64,000 nt of DNA from Dermatemys mawii. Lineage: Eukaryota; Chordata; Testudines; Dermatemydidae. Under the pieces are notes generated by a model. That model had not been told where the DNA came from. It was given only the letters and a program-made list of their open reading frames with translations, and searched no databases. The stretch covers positions 20,271,933-20,335,932 of the forward strand of contig ML677335.1 of assembly GCA_007922305.1 (NCBI GenBank), written 5' to 3'. Made by a program: the position numbers and the translations under genes. Position 1 is the stretch's first letter; every line of letters starts with the position of its first letter. Positions 47,864-59,854 of this stretch are shown here, one piece after another.

Positions 47864-48731
47864 TCTGACACTATTCACCTATTATGATCGAAAATGGCCA
47901 TTTGTAACAGATATCATGATGATGCAGTTACTGATAACCATATTGTAGGTTAATCAAATAAACATAGCTTAGAAGCAATGAACCAGTCACATCCTTCAGT
48001 GTCTGCCTCAAAAAAGTATTAAGATTAGATAACACTACTGCATATCTTTGACCATTGGAATTAGATCTATAAGCTTGTTCTTTCACTCTTCTACTTTTAC
48101 AGTGAAGCAATTACAACTGGACTGATAAGAAAAATGATCTCAGTCATAGGGTCAGCCTACCATAGCACATTATCCACAATCATGTTGAAAGTGAGGTGTT
48201 TCAAGGAAACTGAATTCAGTGGAATATTTTAGGATAGGCAAACCCATAATACAGCACTTTCCCACCACATCTTTCAGATAATTTGAGTGTTGCATCTTAA
48301 ATTGCATATATTACAATAGATTCTAGGCATACTTTTTGCATCTGTTTAAAGCGAATCTATTAGAACTGTCTGTTAGTATTAAGGATCTCTATGCAAGTTA
48401 AAACCAGATTTCAGTATATCTGAATTTCCTAACAGTTACACTGCTTATGTTAATTAAACAAAAACAACCCTTTCTTCCCCCACATACTACATAGATCACT
48501 GTACTGTGTTTTGCTTGCCAAATTGAAGTTACCCCTGCTGTTTCACATGACACTTCCAAAGTTCAGTGAAATAGGTAATATAAAGCCCTTTTATTATATG
48601 ACCTCTTGCTCACAGATTGCTATGCATGAAATTACATCCCAATGTATCCAAGCCCCTGTTTCACCAACTCCTGCTCAATTATCCAAATTATGACTATGTT
48701 TGTCATTGTGAATAACTAAATCAGTGTCTTG
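47864..48731. other. Unrecognised AT-rich sequence
   Basis: No gene or repeat is seen. Confidence 0.4.
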
Positions 48732-48736
48732 CCTGG

Positions 48737-49609
48737 TGTAACGGGGTGGCACTCACTTCTCATGAGAGCCCCCTGTCCAAGAGTGTGTGCCTACACTCTC
48801 TCTCAGTTTGTAGTGGGTCTTCAGCAATTCAGCCTTCCGGCCAAGTCACATACAGTCTGTACGTGAAATACAAATCAAACCCCTTCTGAGGGGCCTATCC
48901 CTGTACCCCTCAATTGGCCTTTCTTTTCTTGTAGCCCTCCCTGGGCTCAGGTCCCTATTCTGTCCAGCAATTTTTAAATGGTCTTGGCCCTGTTATCAAG
49001 CTGTACCCACAGGACTTCCTCCCTGAAGGCAATGTCTTTGCCCCCTCAGACCTTTTTCTGGCCCCAGCTCTCTAGCTGGGCCACTAAACAGTTCAGTTCC
49101 CCTTCTGGGGATACATCAAAGTCCAGGCCACTTCCCCCCTGGCTAATGGGGGAACCCAGGCTCGCCCACTACTCCAGGTCCTAGCCCAGGGGCCCTATCG
49201 ATAACTATCATCCGCCATGTCCCTTTAACTAAGCTGAGTTGCTGCTATAATCTCTGAGCCACTTCCCATACCTCGGGGCCTTGTCCTGGTTGAGTCCTAG
49301 CAGCCAGTCAGGGGCTCCTTTTTGCTCCCCCCGGTATCTGCTAGCAGCTGCTCTGTCCAAGGTTCTGGAGGTCCTTCAGCCAGCCAGGAGCAACATCTTC
49401 ACTCCTCTACGGCTCCAGCCAGCAACTGTTCTCTGCTATGCATTGCAGCTCTTTTTATACTATCCTGCTGGACCCTGATGTGGCTGTGAGGGATGCAGCC
49501 ATTTAGACAACTTGGAGGACCCTCTCCACTGCCCCTTTTCTGAGATGCGGTGTGTCAGAGCCACAATGCCTCCGGCAGGAGGCCTCAGGACCTAGTCCAC
49601 TCCGTGACA
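48737..49609 (-). mobile_element. Solo LTR (873 bp) with TATA box
   Basis: On the plus strand it begins TGTAACGGGGTGGC and ends CCGTGACA, giving TG...CA ends. The flanks CCTGG (48732-48736) and TCTGG (49610-49614) form a 4/5 target duplication. A strong TATA box on the minus strand at 49451-49460 sets the orientation, with the U3-like part at the right. It is GC-richer than its neighbours and has no coding sequence. It is a different family from the LTRs at 19189 and 29436. A 5-bp duplication would fit Ty3-type or class III/II-like LTRs, but the class is open. Confidence 0.7.
49451..49460 (-). promoter_or_regulatory. TATA box of the solo LTR
   Basis: The minus strand reads GATAGTATAAAAAGAGCTGC. 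It lies about 150 bp inside the presumed 5' side of the LTR and would position transcription start about 25-30 bp further left, near 49420. Whether it is active is unknown. Confidence 0.5.
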
Positions 49610-49614
49610 TCTGG

Positions 49615-52600
49615 TCATCCAAACCCCCATTTATCTTTTCCCCATTTTCCTTTTTAAGGTCCTCCAAAAACTAATACTTTAAATATTTATCATTTAAAAT
49701 TTATTTGCTCAGATATAAAGTTACTCAAGAAAGGAGGGCATGGGGGGTGGAAGGGGTGGGGAGAAGGGGTCGAGATTTATTAGCATTGTGTGGTGCTTCT
49801 AGGGAGAGTGTATCTTGAAATGCATAATTCAGGGTGACTCATCAGTTTAATAGAATAAAACAATTTAGCTTCAGTTTGCAAAAGCACTGCTACCAGGAGA
49901 AAACTAGATGAACAAAATTGAGGGAACATATACATATTACCCCATCATTCTAAACTTTTGTTAAATTTCACCCAACACTGACTCAGAGTACTGTTAATAG
50001 CCAGTAGAGGGAAATGTCACCCCAACATACTTAAATATATCGTATTTCCCTATTTAGATTAGTGGGAAATAGAAAATGAAATAATAAATTGCAGCACAAA
50101 TGTTTTACCTTTGAATTTTGTTATTATATCATAAATGTAAGATCCCCTGGCAATCAGAAGTTATTGGCTACCATCTAGTAGCCATTGATTTGGTCACTTT
50201 AAGCAGCTGCATTGATTCTGCTCTGAAATAGACCATTCATTTCAACAACAGAAAATGAGCACTCTTTGTAGAATAAGTCCATCTCAATATTCTCTATATG
50301 CAGAACAGACTCAGACAATGTCATGTGAAAATGATTTTCCACAATTAAAAAGAAATTCTTAACTCAGAAGAACAGAGCCTCTGATAACCAAGAGAAGAGC
50401 ATGGTGGATTGTGTTTTGATCATCTCAAATTAAAAAAAAATAAATCACAGGCAAAAATGTGTTATGTACTTGCAACACTAAATACAGCATCATTACATAT
50501 ACCCAAGAGTTAAAATCCTCACAAGCCCATTGTGGGTATTAAGAAGCTCCCCTGAGTTAAAAGCTAAATGTAAAAGAAAACCAGGCATTTAGATGGAAGC
50601 AACTCTCAGAAGGAGGCACTTGTTTCTGTGCAGGAGACTGTGTTTTAGTTGGTACAGCAGAATACTTAGCTGAAATAGTAGACAAGTGAATATGGTTATG
50701 CTCCATAGCAAACTTCTTGAATAACTGCAGTCTTTAGTAACATTTAGGGAGTTTGCTAATTTATGACGGATTCTTCACTTGGAACAGAATATTATTTGCA
50801 ATATGCTTTTCATTTTTCTAATTTGCGCATATGCAACATGGCAAGATCATTCAAATAAAAACCTCTGATTAAGTATACAAACACAGCTCACACAAGTATT
50901 TGCTCATACTATTATACACACAGAAATAAGAGGAATTTTGAAGATTAATTCAGGCTTGTGGCATATTGAATACACAGTATCTTAATATCAGTGAACTCTG
51001 GCTTTCCATTATTACACAATGGCTTTTGTACTCGCCCTTGAAAATGCCAGAGTTAGGCTTGTGATGGCTTGTTAAAGGTGGGGATGCATTTAAGAGTAAT
51101 ATTTTTGAATGACCATAACTGAGTTTTTCTTCATCGCCTCCTTTTGCAAAATGTTTAAAGTTGCAGATGTACTTTCTCAATGACTGAATACACTTTTGTG
51201 ATTTTGAATGTAATACAGATTGACAAGTAACAGACCTAAGGGTAGACAAAGGATTCATGTGCTGATCTCATCCTTGACACATAACTATTTAATGATGCCC
51301 AACTAAAGCTGAACATTACAGATAGCGTTCAGATGACAGGTATGTTATTTCATGTTACAAAGTCACGACACATAATGCTGCTGGTTCACAAAAACCCTGT
51401 ATTCCCGGATCTTAGGGAAGAGTTTGGGTACACTTACAGTTTGCTGAACATTGTAATTAACATCCAAACTTCTCTGGGTTTGGCCATACTAAATTGACCA
51501 GAAAACAAATAACTAAATCATCTTCCTGCAACTTGTGCCTAAGTGAGCTTGATAAGGCATTATCTCCAGTGCACTTATTAGGCCCTCTTGCATCTACATG
51601 CTGACTGAAAGCTTTCATTACTTTTAGATGGGCTCACGGAAGTCATATAATTTGAGTTGAATCAATGAAATGGAGCTGTCTGGCCTTCACAGTTCTTATT
51701 CATGTTGGTTATTAGGTGTCCTCCTATCACTCTGCATAGAAAATGTATAATTGTTTTGTTTTTGCATGAATTTAATTTAGTAGGATAATTGGTCCTGTGG
51801 GTAGGCAAATTTACTTCAAGTTAAGCCTTGCTCTATTACTCCTGCTCCAAACCATGGAGGACATTTACATGCAGCTTCAGTAAGTATTCCACTTTTCTTC
51901 AGAAAGGTTAGCAAGCATTTTATTTTCATACTGTTTCTTTAATTTGTCCTACAGGAAGTTGTTTATTGACACGTAATGTGATAAATAGAAAAACCGTTTA
52001 GGCTTGATGAATCAAGCAAAGCAGTTGAAAGTATCGTATAATAGCTACATGGACACAAAATATTGATTTTCCTTCAGTAATGGAACTAAAAGTGAAATTA
52101 TGATTATCTTCACCTTGTTGAGGGCAAAGCTGCATCTTCCGAACTCATCTTAGATGCATTTACTGAACAGGAGTGGAACTCTTGTACCGTGCTTCTGCTT
52201 CCAGGTGTTAAGAGATTCTTCACTTGTCATATATTCAGTAACAAATTAACTTTAGTGTGTGTGTTCAATTAGTCTAATGCTTCCCTCTACAGACCAGAAG
52301 AAAGGCCACCAGTATTATTATTTACAAAATTTGGTTCATAAAAGGGTGAATGCATAAATGAAAGACCCCCACCTGCATTTTTGTATGCAGGGGCTGGAAG
52401 AGAGCCAATATATGTGAGTTTGCTTGGAAGTTTAAGAAACTTAAATTTCCAAAGAGAAGTCACTAATATGGTTCCTTTCTATACCTACAGATCTCCCCAG
52501 CATCCTGCCTTAACAAATCCCAGGATGCCACACATTTCAACTTAGCTAATCTTTGGGGTTTCTACAGAGCTAATTTTAGGAGAAAACCCTTGGGTGGAGC

Positions 52601-52892
52601 AAGGCAGGCCATCTGGAACAGATTGTATTGAACAAGTTAAAACCATGCTCAGTAAAGTTCACAAATGCATTGAATCTCAAAGCATAGGCTTTGTTCAGCT
52701 GTAGCTGAGATTCCATTAAAACTATTTCTCACACTTCTAACCACCAAGACCACTACATCTCTACAGGCAGGTAAGAGACTGAGGAGAAGCAGCAGTAAGG
52801 AAAGGCCAAGAAAGAGGGCCAATGGGATGGAATATTGGGACTAGCACAGGAAACTGAGTGTGAAAAAGATTCAGGATTGGAGGAATAGATTA
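49615..52892. other. Unrecognised AT-rich sequence
   Basis: No gene or repeat family is identified in about 3.3 kb. A G-rich patch lies at 49740-49770. A 102-codon minus-strand frame at 50950-51258 has no recognised domain. Low repeat content makes this a reasonable place to look for conserved non-coding sequence. Confidence 0.4.
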
Positions 52893-52964
52893 TTACATTC
52901 TGAAACAGCTTCATCCATCCCATTATGTGAAAAATGGGATGGATGAAGCTGTTTCAGAATGTAA
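52893..52964. repeat. Perfect 32-bp hairpin with 8-nt loop
   Basis: The arms at 52893-52924 and 52933-52964 are exact reverse complements. The left arm includes ACATTCTGAAACAGCTTC and ATCCATCCCATT. The loop is ATGTGAAA. The total of 72 nt has the dimensions of a precursor-microRNA hairpin, but perfect pairing is also what a recent fold-back mutation would give. Confidence 0.95.
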
Positions 52965-53279
52965 GAATTTCTGTAGAACGAGCACTGAGTATAGGGAGGA
53001 GGCCTATCTGAGCTCCACAACATGGGCCCAGAACAGATCAGGGTGGGGAGGGCACATAAAGGCAGGACAAAACATTTCCATGAAAAAGTTCCAATGGAAA
53101 AGTGGGTTTAAAACTAAATGAAATTTTTCGCAGTGTTCATTTCTCAGGGAAAATGTAGACTTTGAGGGGTTTTGCTTTTTCTATGCAAACTGAAAAAAAG
53201 TTTATGGCTGAAACCATAGATCAACTTTGATAGATAATAGCTATATGGAGACCAAGACAGCTCAAGTAGTAATACTATG

Positions 53280-55770
53280 CCTATTTCTCTCCAGTATATT
53301 CGTTTTACTCCAGAATTTACTTTTGTCTTGTGTCTTGAACTGATTCCAACATGCCTAAAAGCAGCTATTGGTAATTTATTAAATTCAGATCATTCTCCAA
53401 TTATACTTACCCTAGCCACAGATTACACACCATAAAAAATTTCTAGGTGGAAGCTTAACAAATTGCTACCAAAAAAATTCAAAGTTTTGCTCCAGAGTTG
53501 ATTCAGTCATCTCTAACTCTATACACCCAGAAATAAGCTACTCGGTTACCTCAGATTCTCATTTTGGAAGCTCTAGAAGCCACAGTAAGGGGTGAATGTG
53601 TAAAGTATGTCTGCCAAAAGAAGAGAGAAAGACTTACCCTACTACACTCTACAAGGAAATAGATTAATTTCAGAGAACGCACAAGAGTGACCCAAATAAA
53701 GTAAACCTCCTACGTTCTCTAATCAATGGCAAATTGAAATATAATGTAAAATATATAATATCCACCCACGTCAAATTTGCATTCAACAGGATCAAACAAA
53801 GATATTATGAATGGGAAGACAAAGCAGGTAAGCTATTTGCCAGAAGATTTAAGGTGGAACTAGCCAACACCATTACAAGAAGACAGGAGTGCTATCCTGT
53901 AACCAAGCTTTATATAAATCAGACAACCAATTTGCTGCTAATAAAATTTGATTATTTCATTAAAGGCCTAGCTTTTAAATACCCTACTTTCACAGTAAGT
54001 GTTGTTTAGGGACAAAACTATATGAATTCTGGCATGGATGGCTTTCTGGGAGATTTCTACAAAATGTTTTCTAATCAGCTTTCTTTCAAAGGTCTTCACT
54101 GAAATATTCCAAAAAGGAGCCATGTTTTATGACATAAGACCCACTTTAATTACTTTAATATTAAAGAAGAACAAAGATAGCTGCAACTGTGGCAATTTCC
54201 ATCCCATATCTCTATTGAACAGAGATTGCAAAATAATTGCAATAATTATAAGGACATGACTGAACACCATCAGCATTATATATAGAGATCAGATTGGTTT
54301 CATTAAAGAAAGACTAGCTGATGATAATTAAAAAAAATATAATATTATCCAGGAAACTCAGATGTTCCCTCCATCACCTTACCTCTAGGTTCAGAGAAAG
54401 CCTCTGCAAGGTAACGCCATTCAACCCTAATGGCTGTCCTAAAAACTTTGGATTTGGACCAACATTCCAGACCTGGGTCAGAGTATTATGTAACTCTCTC
54501 CTCACTTCGCTATCAACTACTGGAATTATTTCTCCCTCATTTTAGTTAGAAAGGACCATGACAGGGCTGCTCCTTTTGAAGATATAACTATAGAAAGGAA
54601 AAAATACAAAAATCAGCACATATACTGACACCATTTTTGTACTATTGAAGAATCCATCCTCATTAATCCAATTGTTATGGAATTGTAGTTGATATTTTTG
54701 GAGAAAGTCACAAGCAAAGGATACATCCAAAAGACCAGATCCCTTTCAGTTTCAGCAGTTTCCATTTCAGCTATGAAAGGAAATAACTTATTTAGACATT
54801 GATATTTGTCTAAAATGGTTTCTATAAATATGGACTATATATTAAAAGAAATTTCCAGGGATGTAGAATAGTAGCATCTCCTCCCTCTATCATTACTTGG
54901 GAGAATAGAAATAGCCAAGATGAATACCTCCCCAGGATTGACTGATATCATTAGCCTATTGCAATTCAGCATCTCTCCTTTGCTCAAATAAATAGACTTA
55001 TCCTTTAATTAATATAGGATTTAAAGAAACAACCTTGCTTAACTCACAAGACCCTTAAGAAATACCAGGTACTTTGGGGTTCTAGAACATGTTTCTAAGG
55101 CTAGATTGGTAGTGAGTGAGTGGGATTGAGTGAGTAGTGAGTGAGTGAGTGAGTAGTGAGTGCTGGAGGGGCAAATAACCACATGCCAGCCTTTCACATA
55201 TCCTCATACTTGTCAAAAATATATGTGCTCTCTCAAAAACATCAGAAATGCTATCTTTCATTCTCTAAGCTTGTATATTTCAGGGGGTACTAAATGAGCT
55301 GGTATTACCAGTTAACATTAAGAAATGGATTGTAGTAACTATTTTAGTGGCCAAAAGAGTTATTTTGAGGAAATGGAAATCTGTGCAATTCCTCCCTCAT
55401 ACACAGATTGGCTTACTGAACTCTCCACTACTGCATTAGTGGGTGAGGGGAGGGAAATGATTGTCTAATAGAAATCCTTGGAGAAAAACTATGAAGATTC
55501 TCGGTCACATGAAACACTATTGCATACTTTTGCAATACAGTATATATTTGCTCCCAGTACTCATAGGTTATGTTCTCACTTATTTATCACTTTAATAATT
55601 GATGCTCTACATGACCTCTATGGTTTCAGAGTTGTTTATTTGTTCTTCCAGGTTTTACAAATAATGATGATTGCATTTTGTATGCTATTTCATCTTGTCC
55701 ATGTATTTACATATGTTTTGTTATGTGTTTGTAGTTTAGATAAAATCAATAAAAATAAAGTTTAAAAAAC
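53280..55770 (+). mobile_element. L1-clade LINE relic
   Basis: Sense-strand ORF2 remnants appear in order. The endonuclease end is NSDHSPIILTL (about 53380-53415). The linker lies in a 91-codon frame at 53734-54009 (IKQRYYEWEDKAGKLFARRF). The start of RT is IRPTLITLILKKN and FHPISLLNRDCKIIA (about 54150-54240), and FGFGPTFQTWVRVL (about 54440-54490) matches the L1/Tx1 motif before the RQGCPLSP box. A C-terminal part lies near 54900. The copy ends at about 55770 with AATCAATAAAAATAAAG and a short A-rich tail. The YxDD box was not found, and many stops and indels are present. Assignment to the L1 clade (possibly Tx1-like) rather than CR1 rests on the PISLLN and FGFGP motifs. Confidence 0.75.
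55109..55162. repeat. GTGA microsatellite inside the LINE
   Basis: Imperfect GTGA/GAGT repeats (AGTGAGTGAGTGGG, then AGTGAGTGAGTGAGTGAG-type runs interrupted by AGTAGTGA). Confidence 0.85.
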
Positions 55771-57351
55771 CCAACTCACAGGAAAACAAACACAGACAAA
55801 ACAATAACAGAAAGAAATGAAGATAAAACTATTTTAATAATTGCTGAATGAATTGTTGGGGAACAATTAAACATCCCATCCCTAAACTGAATAAAGCATC
55901 TCAAAATGCAAACCAAAGTTGCTGATAAGACAAACATGATGTTTTGAACATGGAACATATTCTGTTGGCGGACACAGGTGAAAGAAAGATAATAAGTACA
56001 ATAAAATACAGAGTGTAATGCTAAAAAGTTCTTCAATTGGGAAAAAAGCAGAGTATGGTGACATAATATGAAAATAGCATTGACAGCAAAAATTACATAA
56101 ATTGAAGCCTGTGCATGCTTATTGTATGGCTTATATAGAAGAAAATGCTTAAGATTAGCTTTCTTCCAATCAATGAATGGGTGAGGAGGAAAGTTTTAAC
56201 ATTTTTAAAAAAGAATAGAAACCAAGTGATGAAGGGCTCTAGTTAGACAATATCGAACCAGAGACTGAGATTACCGTCGTGAAGTGGAGGACAGCTTTTC
56301 TGTTACCAAGGAACCAATAACTTGGGCTCCTACCTTTTTATCTTACCTGTCATGAGTATATAATCAGAAACTATATGTGACAATGATTCTATCTGAAAAT
56401 TTATAAATAAAGGCAAAAATTGATTAAGCCTAAGTTGTTTGGACTTGTACTTCTGTATTTCACCTTCAAACTTCAGGCCATTCAGAAACTATTCTATCTT
56501 ATCAGGAGCTTTTCCTTACTCAGATCTAATGTAATGTAGTACGATTATTTTATTTAATTAACAAACATTAACTGAGGTTAACAAAAGTTAATTAATTTCA
56601 TTTAATTTGCCATGGTAGTATACTAGAGTACAAACAGATGCAAAGTTAGTAATTATATTTAAAGAAGGTAAGTCATTCCTTGAGATGAAGTGATAATGGA
56701 ATGATTTTCACTATCCATTCATTAGTTGCCATGGCTTTAATTTGTTTGCTTTGTTATGTTTAATTTGTTTCCCTTCTTAGTTGTCAGTTTATTTCTCTCT
56801 GAATTCCAAACAATAGTAATTTTAACCTTCAGGAATACAACTGCAGTTAACAATATGGCCTCATTTTTAAATTCACTTCTGAAATTTCTTCAAGAACTCC
56901 CCTTTGTCTTAAGATTAATGAAACCCTTCTGCCAAGTATTGCTAGCTGTCACACAGGACAGATTCAATTCTGTTGAGGGGTCCATTCTAAATTAAGATAA
57001 AAAAAATTATTGGTACAAGACTCCCCACCTAGAACCTAATCCACTCCCAGGTTTTAGCAATTTAATTTAAATCCCCACGTAAACCTGTCAGGCATTGCTT
57101 CTTCACTGTCAAGAACTCAGGAGTATTTGGGAATAGATACTTTTTATTTGAAAAATACTGAACAATAATATTTACATGGAGATAAAATGAACAAGAGTGT
57201 CTGAGAGAGATCACTAACTTTATAGTCCGGTTATTGATCACTTGGCTTATTCAAGTCTAGAACTCTTATTCACAAAACAATGCCCAACTATCTACAATCT
57301 TATTTGTGAATCCAGTTCAATCAATGATAGTCAAGCAGGTGGAAGAAAGAT
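55771..57351. other. Unrecognised AT-rich sequence
   Basis: No gene or repeat family is identified. The short open frames are without domains. Confidence 0.4.
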
Positions 57352-57363
57352 CTTTCTAAGCAT

Positions 57364-57525
57364 AAATAAGATGAGGAAGACTTCTGGCACCTTAGAGACT
57401 AACCAGTTATTTCAGCATAAGCTTTTGTGGGCTTATGCTGAAATAAACTTGTTAGTCTCTAAGGTGCCACAAGTCTTCCTCGTTTTATTTATGGATACAC
57501 ACTAACATGGCTGCTAATCTTAAAC
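57364..57525. mobile_element. Fold-back Penelope-like terminal unit (third)
   Basis: The left arm GAGGAAGACTTCTGGCACC...TTTCAGCATAAGC is followed, after a few bases, by the inverted arm GCTTATGCTGAAATAAAC...GTGCCACAAGTCTTCCTC. Together they form an almost complete hairpin of about 55 bp per arm. The right arm continues with GGATACACACTAACATGGC, the outer terminus. The flanks CTTTCTAAGCAT (57352-57363) and CTTCCTAAGCAT (57526-57537) are an 11/12 target duplication. Confidence 0.8.
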
Positions 57526-57537
57526 CTTCCTAAGCAT

Positions 57538-59696
57538 GTTTGCTCTAATCTCTCTCCTGATCCTTAAGATATCCAGGACTACAATACCAAAAAGAGGAGC
57601 AGGGATAGAAGAGATGCTTTGGCACCCACCTTGAGACCTGTGGTGCCTAGCTGAAAGGCCAGAGAGAGGCACCTCCAGTTGCTGAGGAACCTCAGCCATG
57701 AATTCTCTCCGGGAGCCAGGTTAGCCACTTAAGTAGCCAAACCTCTAGCAGATGAAACCATCTCACTCTCCCTCTTGCTCATGTTCAAAACTCTATCACA
57801 CTTACCCTATGTTTCCCTGTGCTCACAGCTGTCTTTTGTGTGAATATTGTGATTTGGTTTGATCTAGGTTTCTGATCTGCACATGAGCTGTGGGGTAACA
57901 GCAGGGCTTAGATGGATTTGTGAATGCCAGATTTGGCAAAAGCCGAAAGGCAATTCTGAAAAAGGTCAGCAGCACCAAATTGATGGGACTTACATGCCTG
58001 AATACCTTTGAGGATCTGGGTAAAACAAGGGTGGCAGAACCTGCCACTATATTAGTTCTGCTGGCAACAATAAATGGGCTTGTGGCAACCCAGCATTCCA
58101 AGGAAAGCTGAGACTCAAACTAACCACCTCCTTATAAAGGAAATGTAGAATGATTTAAAGGCAGAAAGCTCTCTTGGGTTATCCTAGATCTTCACTAGTA
58201 TAACTGAACACGGAACTGGGGACACTCAGTTTATGTGGCACAGACCTCCTATTATATCCTAGATGTTAACCTTTGGCACTCTGATTCTAAACAGCAAAAG
58301 ATGTAACTAATCATACAAAAAGTGTTGTAGTTTAAGCCATAATCGAAGTGGATTTGTTGCAGGCCAAATTTCTAAGAAGCTAAGAATGCAATCTTCTCCC
58401 AGTCCAGGTCTTCAGTAGTGTGATGAAGCAATTCTTCCTGATGGGATCCAGAACTGGATGAGCTCCCAGATAATACTATGCAACCTTTCCCACAGCAAAA
58501 AGCTTAGCTGATGGTGCCAGAATCTGACTGGATCAGTAGCTATCAACAGCCTCAACTCTGCCAGATAAACTATCAAGATGCACTTAGCAGAGAATGCATT
58601 CAAGTCTGAGGAAACAACTGTCACTTAGTAATTTTTAATCAGTTTCAAAAGTCATATGATGAGCACCATCCCCACTCCTATCATCAATAGCAACACTGCA
58701 AGTCCTAATTCATGAAAGAGCCACCAAATTAGCTGTTTACACTGGAGTAGTTGTTATGTGAAAACTTTAGTCCCAGACCCATGAATCTTTTGTGTGGTAC
58801 AAAGTTATTGTGGTAGATATTGGTACAAGTCAGAAAAGAATACTGGAATGAAATAACACCATTTTATTTAGGCAAAACTCCATTACACTGCATAGAAATT
58901 TTGCATCAGCAATGGTGGCAGGATTTGGCCCTATATTATATTTTAAGTGTTGCTAAAATATGAGAGGGATCAGACCTGTTGTAGAATAAGAAGCAATAGA
59001 AAATTATCCCATAGGTAACAGAAATGGCTGGTACTTGATGTATATCTGAAGCTTCACATTTCTCTCTCTCTCCAGCAGGAGGTGAAGTTAGGGTGACGCA
59101 CTGTGTATGTAGTACTCGTTTTCTTTTCTTCAAAATGAGTAGGTACTTACTTCCTTGTGATGATTTGTGCTTGTATTTATTTTTAAGTAGACAATCTTCG
59201 CAAGTATAAATCTGGTGGTGTTAGAAGGTATAAAAAGGATAAAGAGAGGCACGTGGGCAAGGAAAGGGTGGTGAAGAGACTGTAAAGAGATGCAGATGAG
59301 AAAAAAATCTAACATCGCTTAGGTTGGCTGGAAAACAAAATTTCTGTTTTCCAAAAACATGTTAAGTTTTCAAATTGTGTTTTTGTTTCAAAGTGGAGCA
59401 AAACCAAGCTCTTTAGAAAATATTTGCAAATAAAACCAAAGAAGTGATGGTATATCCCATTAGTTAATACATTCAGTTGGGATGTGGGAAACAAGTTTTT
59501 CTTGCTCTCATTTTCACCAGAAATTCTATTTTTGATCTGAGAAAACATCTTGACCAAAAAAATCATAGAAACAGATACTTTTCAGTGAAAAGTTTTGATT
59601 TTGGCAAATTGGCATTTTGCAAAGAAATATTTTCATCAATATGTGTATTGTTTAGCCTTCTGTCTGAGTCTGTGCTCTGCAAGAATTTACAGAACC
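57538..59696. other. Mostly unrecognised sequence
   Basis: ATGCCTGAATACCTTTGAGGA near 57993 is split from an old reptile repeat (ATACCTTTGAGGATCTGGG). An AAAATTTTC-rich segment lies near 59330-59660. No gene is seen. Confidence 0.4.
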
Positions 59697-59709
59697 CAGG
59701 GTATGGATT

Positions 59710-59841
59710 CAAGAATCATAGAGGTAGCTGTGTTAGTCTGGAATTGCAGAAGTGACAAAGAGTCCTATGGCACCTTAAAGACTAACTAAAGTATCAGAGC
59801 ATAAGATTTTGTGGCCTAATATCCACTTTGTCAGATGCTTG
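59710..59841 (-). mobile_element. Simple Penelope-like terminal unit, perfect 13-bp TSD
   Basis: This 132-bp single-orientation unit reads GAGGTAGCTGTGTTAGTCTG, GGCACCTTAAAGACTAACTA, GAGCATAAGATTTTGTGG and CCACTTTGTCAGATGC. It is flanked by a perfect duplication, CAGGGTATGGATT (59697-59709 and 59842-59854). The minus strand at about 59798-59836 keeps part of a hammerhead-like fold (CTGACAA, a GTGG/CCAC stem, AAAA). It serves as the non-inverted reference for the fold-back copies. Confidence 0.8.
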
Positions 59842-59854
59842 CAGGGTATGGATT

